Notes under the pieces: generated by a model
The model's database searches: none
Seen by the model: only the letters and a program-made list of their open reading frames with translations
What the model was told of the DNA's origin: nothing
Shown here: one piece after another, positions 58,078 through 64,000 of the stretch
How positions within the stretch are numbered: the first letter of the stretch is position 1
Layout of the letters: every line of letters begins with the position of its first letter
Made by a program: the position numbers and the translations under genes
NCBI GenBank assembly: GCA_001972305.1
Contig: BDDD01001603.1
Coordinates: forward strand, 62,001-126,000
Direction of reading: 5' to 3'
Source: Cephalotus follicularis
Taxonomy: Eukaryota > Streptophyta > Magnoliopsida > Oxalidales > Cephalotaceae
Length of the DNA stretch: 64,000 bases

Positions 58078-59005
58078 TGTAATAACCACAAATTCAATTA
58101 ATGTATATTGTACACTTGATGAATAAAATATACATTATATTGAGATTTAATGTACAATTGTTATATGAATTGTGGTTATTGATTTACTTGGGGGAATAAA
58201 CTTAAGAAACCAAAGTAACCACCCACAGCCGATTGTCACAGGGTAACAGTCGACTGGCTAGTTTATGGAAGAACAGCTGACTATCACAAGTTAACAGTCG
58301 ACTGGACTACCATAAGTGGACAGTCTACTACTGGCTAAAGACAGTCGACTGGTCGAGCTCAGGCAGGTGTCTGTGCATGGCGTGTGAAATAGGGTAGTTG
58401 ATGACATGTGTTCTAAACGTGTCATGCTGAGTTAAGGAGTGCCACCAGCTGTGCAACATGCAAGAGTGGTGTCTTGCATGTTCTCTATTCCATCTGCAGA
58501 CCTGCAACCTGCAAAACAGAATTGAAAAGAGTAAGAAAGGTGCATGTGAGAGAGAGAAAGAGGAAAAGGCTGAATAATGGAGTAAACGAATGAAACGGGA
58601 ATTGGGATATGAATTCCTTTATAACATAGATTGCATGAGTGAATTAGTATGTTAGAAAACATTGAGGAGAGAGATATTGAATGAAGGAATTGTTGGAGCT
58701 TGATTGTTGAAGTTTGAGGGTTCAGGTGCTACTGAAGGTTTATTGGAGAGTTTCTATGTTCTTAAGGTTGTTAAAGACTGTATTGTAATAATCATACTCC
58801 GTTGTTATTTTACATTTCCAATAAGTAAAAGATAACTTGTTTTGTATTGCGTAGGCACGTTGTATGGGCTGCGTGAGGATAATTTTAATAATCTGGTTAT
58901 GGAATGCTTCCGCTTTTGTTTAATGAATTTTGATTAATGTTGAATGCTGGATTATTATAACTGATATCTCCATATATATTGTCTTATGGAAAACGGGGTG
59001 TGACA
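58078..59005 (+). repeat. 5' LTR of element I (928 bp)
   Basis: It starts TGTAATAACCACAAATTC and ends AAAACGGGGTGTGACA. The first 105 bases form an inverted repeat (AATAACCACAAATTCA against TGAATTGTGGTTATT). The stretch 58225-58360 carries ACAGTCGACTGG-type palindromes, the same word as in copia element D. Confidence 0.9.
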
Positions 59006-59008
59006 ACA

Positions 59009-59020
59009 TGGTATCAGAGC
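59009..59020 (+). promoter_or_regulatory. Primer binding site of element I
   Basis: TGGTATCAGAGC lies three bases after the LTR, the initiator tRNA-Met type. Confidence 0.9.
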
Positions 59021-59107
59021 TTATTTTTAAATATGCGCCGGGATAAGTTTCTCGTTAATTAAGTGTATTGTTTCCTAATGATTGACATCATCCATATATG
59101 AAACAGA

Positions 59108-60230
59108 ATGGATCTACAAAGAGGTAGAAGGGGAAGGCATAGAGCTGACGAAAGAGTCAATGCACCGCTAGTGCAGGGAAATGATCCGCCAGTGAATGAA
59201 GGAGTAAACATTCCTCTAGCACAAGACGAGAGGAGTAATTTTGACTGCATGGCTGACCTTTTCCAACAGCAGATTCAAGCCAATGCGACGAATACGGAGC
59301 AGATTCGGCAGATGTACGAGGCTAACTGAGCCTATTAGCATGCTCCTGAAGCTTGTCATACTGGTGGATTTGGCAGAGATTTGGAGTGATTCATGAGACA
59401 GAATCCTCCGATATTCAATGGTGAGTTGAATGCTACTGTGGCTGAGCAGTGGATAAGAGACCTGGAGAAAATATTTGCTGCTTTGGAGTGTACTGATGAG
59501 CAGAAGCTCAACTTTGCTATATACCACTTATGGGGCGAGGCTATATATTGGTGGGAGATGACTGAAGCAAAGTGGGAATCTCGTGGACTTGACAAGACTT
59601 GGGACAGATTTCAGTCTGAGTTCGCTGCAGCTTATGTTCTACAGATGGAATGTGACCTGAGGGAGACCAAGCTAACGGAGTTACGTCAAGGGGATATGAC
59701 GGTAGCTCAGTACCAGACTAGATTTGTGGAGTTGGCAAGGCATACACCCTATATTGTGGAGGGTGAATCGAGGAAGATCAGAAGGTTTCTGAAGGGCCTT
59801 CGACCTGACATCAGATCTAAACTGTTAACGTTGTAGCTAACTTCTTTTGTAGATATTGCTGAAAGGGCAAGAATTCTGGAAGCCGACGCTAATGAAAGGA
59901 GAGTGGAGCGGTCTCTTGCTAATCAATCGAGGCCTGCACAATCACAAGGGCAAGGAAAGTAATAATCTTGTTAAATCGTCAAAGTCTTGTAACCGTGGTC
60001 AAGGAGGCTCTCGACGCAGTAATTCATGGTCAAGAACTCCGAACAGAAGCGGTCATCAGAATTTGGGTGGATGTACTTTCTGTGGTCGCCAAAACCATGA
60101 TGAGAATGATTGCTGGAAAAAGATGGGTAAATTCTTGAGGTGTGGCTCACAAGAACATATGCTGAATGGTTGTGCAATGATGAGGGATCAAGCACGCAGC
60201 CAACAGGGAGGTGCTAATGCTAGTGGTAGT
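59108..60230 (+). pseudogene. gag region of element I
   Basis: It starts MDLQRGRRGRHRADERVN. The capsid-like block has FMRQNPPIFNGELNATVAEQ, WIRDLEKIFAALECTDEQ and YWWEMTEAKWESRG. It continues with VAQYQTRFVELARHTPYIV and FLKGLRPDIRSKL. The zinc knuckle region CTFCGRQNHDENDCWKKMG and CGSQEHMLNGC lies at 60070-60175. It is the same design as gag of G, and broken. Confidence 0.85.
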
Positions 60231-60259
60231 GTTGCAGCTACTCAGCCGCGAAGGGATAC

Positions 60260-60620
60260 CGAAAAATGGATTGTGAAAGGTAGGGTCTACACCTTATCTA
60301 AAGATGATGTGCCAGAATCTACTTCTGTCGTGGGAGGTACCATTTTCATATCTGGCATATTAGCTCATGTATTGATTGATCCTGTTGGTACACATTCATT
60401 CATTGCATCTAAATTTGCTTGCAACTTGCATGGTGTGTCTTCTAGTTTGCCTTATGTGTTGGAGGTGAGTACTCCAGCTGGTATGTCTGATACTATAATG
60501 AATAATAGTGAGATCACGGTAGCTGGGGTTCAGTTATCTACTGATTTAATAGTGTTGCCTATCCGGGATTTCGATGTGATCTTGGGGATGGACTAGCTGT
60601 ACGCTCATCATGCTTGTGTT
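60260..60620 (+). pseudogene. Aspartic protease region of element I
   Basis: VVGGTIFISGILAHVLIDPV leads into the active-site block THSFIASKFACNL. STPAGMSDTIMNNSEITVAG and PIRDFDVILGMD follow. This is the typical chromovirus retropepsin position after gag. Confidence 0.82.
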
Positions 60621-60739
60621 GACTGCTACAACAAGATGATGACCTTTTATCTTCGGGATGGGACTGAGTGCAAGTTTATCGGAGAGAAGAATGTTTCTGC
60701 TCCTATCATTTCGTATACTTGAGCACAGAAGTATCTCAA

Positions 60740-61585
60740 GCAAGGATGCGAAGGCTATTTGGCGTATGTGATTGATCATACGAAAGGTACGCCTAGTATT
60801 GAGCAAGTTCCTATTGTATGTGATTTTCCTGACATATTTCTGGATGATCTTGTTTCTTTGCTGCCGGAGAGAGATGTGGAGTTTAGTATTGAACTAGTGC
60901 CTTGGACTGCTCCTATATCTAAAGCGTCGTACCGAATGGCTCCTGCTGAATTGCAGGAGTTGAAGAGTCAATTACAGGATTATCTTGATAAGGGCTTCAT
61001 CAGACCGAGTGTGTCACCGTGGGGAGCACCGGTCCTGTTTGTGAAAAAGAAGGATAGATTGATGCGGCTATGCATCGATTACAGGCTGCTGAATCAGGTA
61101 ACTGTGAAGAACAAGTATCCTCTGCCACATATTGAAGAGTTGTTTGACCAATTACAGGGCTCAACTGTATTCTCCAAACTTGACCTAAGGACAGGTTATC
61201 ATCAGTTGAGGATCCGGGAAGGTGATGTGCATAAGACTACATTTCGAACTAGATATGGGCATTACGAATTTCTGATACTGCTGTTTGGTTTGACGAATGC
61301 TCCGCAGCCTTTATGCGTTTGACGAATAGAGTCTTCCAGCCCTATCTTGACCAGTTTGTCATTATTTTCTTAGACGACAGCCTGATTTATTCGAGCAGTA
61401 TTGAGGAGCACATGCAGCATTTGAGGATTGTGTTGCAGACATTGCGGAAGGAACAGTTATTTGCCAAATTCAGCAAGTGCGAGTTTTGGATGGATCATGT
61501 GACTTTCCTAGGTCACATTATCTCGAGTAAAGGATTGCCGGTGGATCCTTCAAAGATAGAGAGTATTGTTGATTGGCCCTAACCG
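60740..61585 (+). pseudogene. Reverse transcriptase of element I
   Basis: It starts [20 protein letters not shown] and continues with [20 protein letters not shown] and [60 protein letters not shown] and [19 protein letters not shown] follow. Then come the catalytic block [18 protein letters not shown] and the connection [19 protein letters not shown]. It is a well-preserved gypsy RT. Confidence 0.9.
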
Positions 61586-62310
61586 AGGAGCGTTACTGAG
61601 GTTCGTAGCTTCTTGGAATTTGTTGGCTACTACCAAAGGTTCATCAAGGGGTTTTCGAAGCTTGCTACACCATTGACACGGTTGACTCAGAAGAAGTCAA
61701 GTTTTGTGTGGGATGATTCTTGTGAGCCAAGTTTCCAAGAGTTGAAGAGTCGGTTGATTTCGGCTCCAGTGTTGGCATTACTAGAGGGTAACGAGGGTTT
61801 TACTGTGTATACTGATGCTTCTGGGAAGGGATTGTGATGCGTCCTTATGCAACATGGTAGGGTGATTGCATACGCATCAAGAAAGTTGAAGCTGTACGAA
61901 GAAAATTATCCCGTACACGATCTTGAATTGGCAGCCATAGTATTCGCTTTGTAGAAATGGAGACACTATCTCTATGGCGCTCAATTTGAGATCTTCATGG
62001 ACCATAAGAGCTTAAAGTATTTATTTTCCCATATTGAGCTCAACATGAGACATAGACGATGGGTGGAATTCTTTAATGATTATAACTGCAACATTCAATA
62101 CCACCTAGGAAAGGCGAATGTAGTGGCGGATGCGCTGAGTCGCAAGGCAATGATTGCTGGTGGAATGGTTTCACAGTGGAAGCTATTGGAGGAATTTCAG
62201 AGATGGAATACGTTCATGGTTTCCCGAGGAGTTATTGTGGGAAATCCTAGAGCACAACCAGAACTTCTGGAGCGTATTCTGACTGCTCAATTCACTGACA
62301 CTGAGTTATG
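61586..62310 (+). pseudogene. RNase H region of element I
   Basis: The lead-in is VGYYQRFIKGFSKLATPLTR. RNase H words are [28 protein letters not shown]-like, [38 protein letters not shown] and [12 protein letters not shown]. The linker to integrase ends at about 62310. Confidence 0.85.
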
Positions 62311-63480
62311 AAGTATTCGTGAGAATCTAGACATTGATTCTGAATTCTCCATCAATTCTGATGGTATATTGAGGTTCCGAGGAAGGGTACGTGTTCTGGA
62401 TGACGAAAGCATCAGAGATGAGCTACTGCAGCAAGCCCACAAGTCAACTTACAGTGTTCATCCAGGAAGTTCAAAGGGACTACTGGTGGAGTGGTATGAG
62501 AAGAGAGATTGCCAAATATGTGGCCAGATGTTTGACCTGTCAGAGAGTGAAGGCTGAGCTTCAGAAACCTGCGGGACTGCTACAATCATTACTAGTGGTT
62601 GAGTGGAAATGGGAGCATGTGACCATGGACTTCATGTCGGGTTTACCGAGGTCACGGAATCAGCATGAAGCAATGTGGGTTGTAGTGGACGAACTCACTA
62701 AGGCTGCTCACTTTCTTCCGATGAACATGACGCATTCTATTGAGAAGTTGGCTCGATTGTATATCCGGAAGATATTGAGATTTCATGGAGTGCGGTCAGT
62801 ATTGTGTGTGATCGTGATGCGAGATTCACTTCAAGGTTCTGGAAGAAGTTCCAAGTAGTGATGGGAACAACATTGAACTTTAGTACTGTGTTCCACCCAC
62901 AGACCGACGGACAGTCTGAGCGTACCATTCAGACTCTTTAAGATATGCTGCGGGCTTGTATGATTGATTTTGCTAGGAGTTGGGAGGATCATCTGTCCCT
63001 GATTGAGTTCTCTTACAACAACAGCTTTCATACCTGCATTGGGATGGCTCCTTATGAAGCCTTGTATGGGAGAAAGTGTAGATCGCCTATTTGCTGGGAC
63101 GAGGTGGGTGAGAAACAAGTGTTGGGACCAGACTTGGTGCAAGAGACGACTACTAAGGTGGAAGTGATCAAGAAGAGATTACTAGCTGCACAGAGCCAAA
63201 AAAAGAGTTACGCCGACATAAAGAGGAGGAAGCTAGAATTAGAGAAGGGAGATCATGTTTTTCTAAAGATCTCACCTTCAAGAGGGATACAACATTTTAG
63301 CCTCAAGGGGAAGTTGGCTCCGAGGTACATTTGACCTTATGAGATGATGGGGAGAGTGGGGGAAATGGCCTATCAGATAGCACTACTGCCCAGTTTGTCG
63401 AATGTGCATAATGTATTTCATGTTTCCATGTTACGGAAATACGTACCCGAACCATCTCACATATTGAGCTACGACCCTGG
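62311..63480 (+). pseudogene. Integrase region of element I
   Basis: The zinc part has RGRVRVLDDESIRDELLQQA HKS-type sequence and CLTCQRVKAELQKPAGLLQ. The core has WKWEHVTMDFMSGLPRSRNQ, VVVDELTKAAHFLPM and the [16 protein letters not shown]-type block near 62890-62940. MLRACMIDFARSWEDHLSLI, IGMAPYEALYGRKCRSPICW and the C-terminal GDHVFLKISPSRGIQHFS follow. It is broken in a few places. Confidence 0.87.
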
Positions 63481-63667
63481 GTTCATCAGTGATACGTTAT
63501 CTTATGAAGAGAGGCCGACGAGGATTATGGATCGGATGGAGAAAGTACAGAGGAATAAGACTATTCCTATGGTAAAGGTATTGTGGTGGTTTCACGGGAT
63601 AGAGGAAGCAACCTGGGAACGTGAAGCTGAGATGATGGAAACATTTCCTCACTTGTTCGAAATGTAA
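63481..63667 (+). pseudogene. Chromodomain at the end of element I pol
   Basis: The segment LSYEERPTRIMDRMEKVQRN then KTIPMVKVLWWFHGIEEATW then EREAEMMETFPHLF matches the C-terminal chromodomain of plant Tekay/Del chromoviruses. This domain is thought to guide integration towards heterochromatic histone marks. It ends just before the polypurine tract and assigns I to the chromovirus branch. Confidence 0.85.
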
Positions 63668-63690
63668 AAGCTAAATTAGGGGATGAATTT

Positions 63691-63708
63691 TCTCTAAGGA
63701 GGGGGGAA
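63691..63708 (+). promoter_or_regulatory. Polypurine tract of element I
   Basis: TCTCTAAGGAGGGGGGAA abuts the 3' LTR. The homologous word AAGGAG appears at G's break point near 58071. Confidence 0.85.
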
Positions 63709-64000
63709 TGTAATAACCGCAATTTCAATTAATGTATATTGTACGCTTGACGAATAAAAAATACATTATATTGAGATTTAATGTCCAATTATTATATGAA
63801 TTGTGGTTATGAATTTACTTGGGGGAATAAACTTAAGTAACCAAAATCAGCACCCCATAGCCGACTGTCACAGGGTAACAGTCGACTGGCTGGTTTATGG
63901 AAGAACAACTGACTATCACAGGGTAACAGTCGACTGGACTGCCATAAGTGGATAGTCGACTGCCGGCTAAAGACAGTCAACTGGTCGAGCTCAGACAGGT
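63709..64000 (+). repeat. 3' LTR of element I (first 292 bp, cut by window end)
   Basis: It starts TGTAATAACCGCAATTTC and runs parallel to 58078-58370, including the hairpin-forming start and the ACAGTCGACTGG motifs. Confidence 0.9.

Larger units (their letters stand above)
58078..64000 (+). mobile_element. Element I: chromovirus (Tekay/Del-like Ty3/gypsy), 3' LTR cut by the window edge
   Basis: 5' LTR, Met-type primer site, gag, protease, RT, RNase H, integrase, chromodomain, polypurine tract and the first 292 bases of the 3' LTR are all present in order. The base composition and domains fit a Tekay/Del-type chromovirus, with an expected full length of about 6.6 kb. It is inserted in G; the left flank is GGAGT, and the right flank is outside the window. 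LTR portions differ by about 8-9% by eye. All domains can be recognised, but the coding region has several breaks. Confidence 0.9.

Noticed and set aside
25049-59020. tRNA-like words at the LTR borders
   Set aside because: These are 12-18 base primer binding sites complementary to tRNA ends, not tRNA genes; no cloverleaf is present.
59108-59329. Arg-rich N-terminus of element I gag as a separate small gene
   Set aside because: It lies in the normal gag position after the primer site and the same layout occurs in G.

Overview
This window is plant nuclear heterochromatin built almost entirely from nested LTR retrotransposons. I found no convincing host gene, tRNA, rRNA or organellar gene. The host is almost certainly a flowering plant: the window holds Tat-type Ty3/gypsy elements with a second RNase H domain and an antisense accessory gene, a Sirevirus-type Ty1/copia element with an env-like third ORF, and chromodomain-bearing Ty3/gypsy elements with tRNA-Met-type primer sites. 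I cannot name the species.

Layout. Letters are mine. C (1-3736, + strand) is the 3' end of a Tat-like element: antisense accessory gene, polypurine tract, 3' LTR. X (about 3742-16391) is a roughly 1 kb DNA element with inverted ends of about 200 bp, split by A. A (4385-16025, - strand) is a full-length Tat-like element with LTRs of 873 and 874 bp and target duplication AAATG. B (16392 to about 46700, + strand) is a second Tat-like element. Its 5' LTR is split by D, and its pol is split by E. D (16834-26270, - strand) is a Sirevirus-like copia element with target duplication AAATC and an open 370-residue env-like ORF. E (28721-41003, - strand) is a decayed copia element with LTRs of about 2.46 kb. 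F (36183-38870) is a solo gypsy LTR inside E's right LTR. U (46701-48072) is unidentified repeat-rich DNA that cuts B off. G (48073-58077, + strand) is a gypsy element carrying H (53543-56990, a 3.4 kb solo LTR with target duplication GGAGC) and cut by I. I (58078 to beyond 64000, + strand) is a chromovirus with a C-terminal chromodomain.

Insertion order follows from the nesting: A is younger than X; D and E are younger than B; F is younger than E; H and I are younger than G. By eye, LTR pairs differ by about 4% in D, about 7% in A and E, and 8-9% in I. These are rough manual estimates. The coding regions are broken in every element, so the window looks like a fossil bed, apart from the open env-like frame in D.

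The most unusual signals are two. First, unrelated elements carry dispersed arrays of short palindromic CG-centred motifs in their LTRs. The copia element D and the gypsy element I share the same CAGTCGACTGG-type motif; U, G and H share a GCGTCGACGC-type motif; the otherwise homologous LTRs F and G carry different motif cassettes. In D a further motif cluster sits just upstream of the env-like ORF. Second, the Tat elements A, B and C all keep an antisense accessory gene with a short GT-AG intron-like segment at the same place, which suggests this gene was long under selection.
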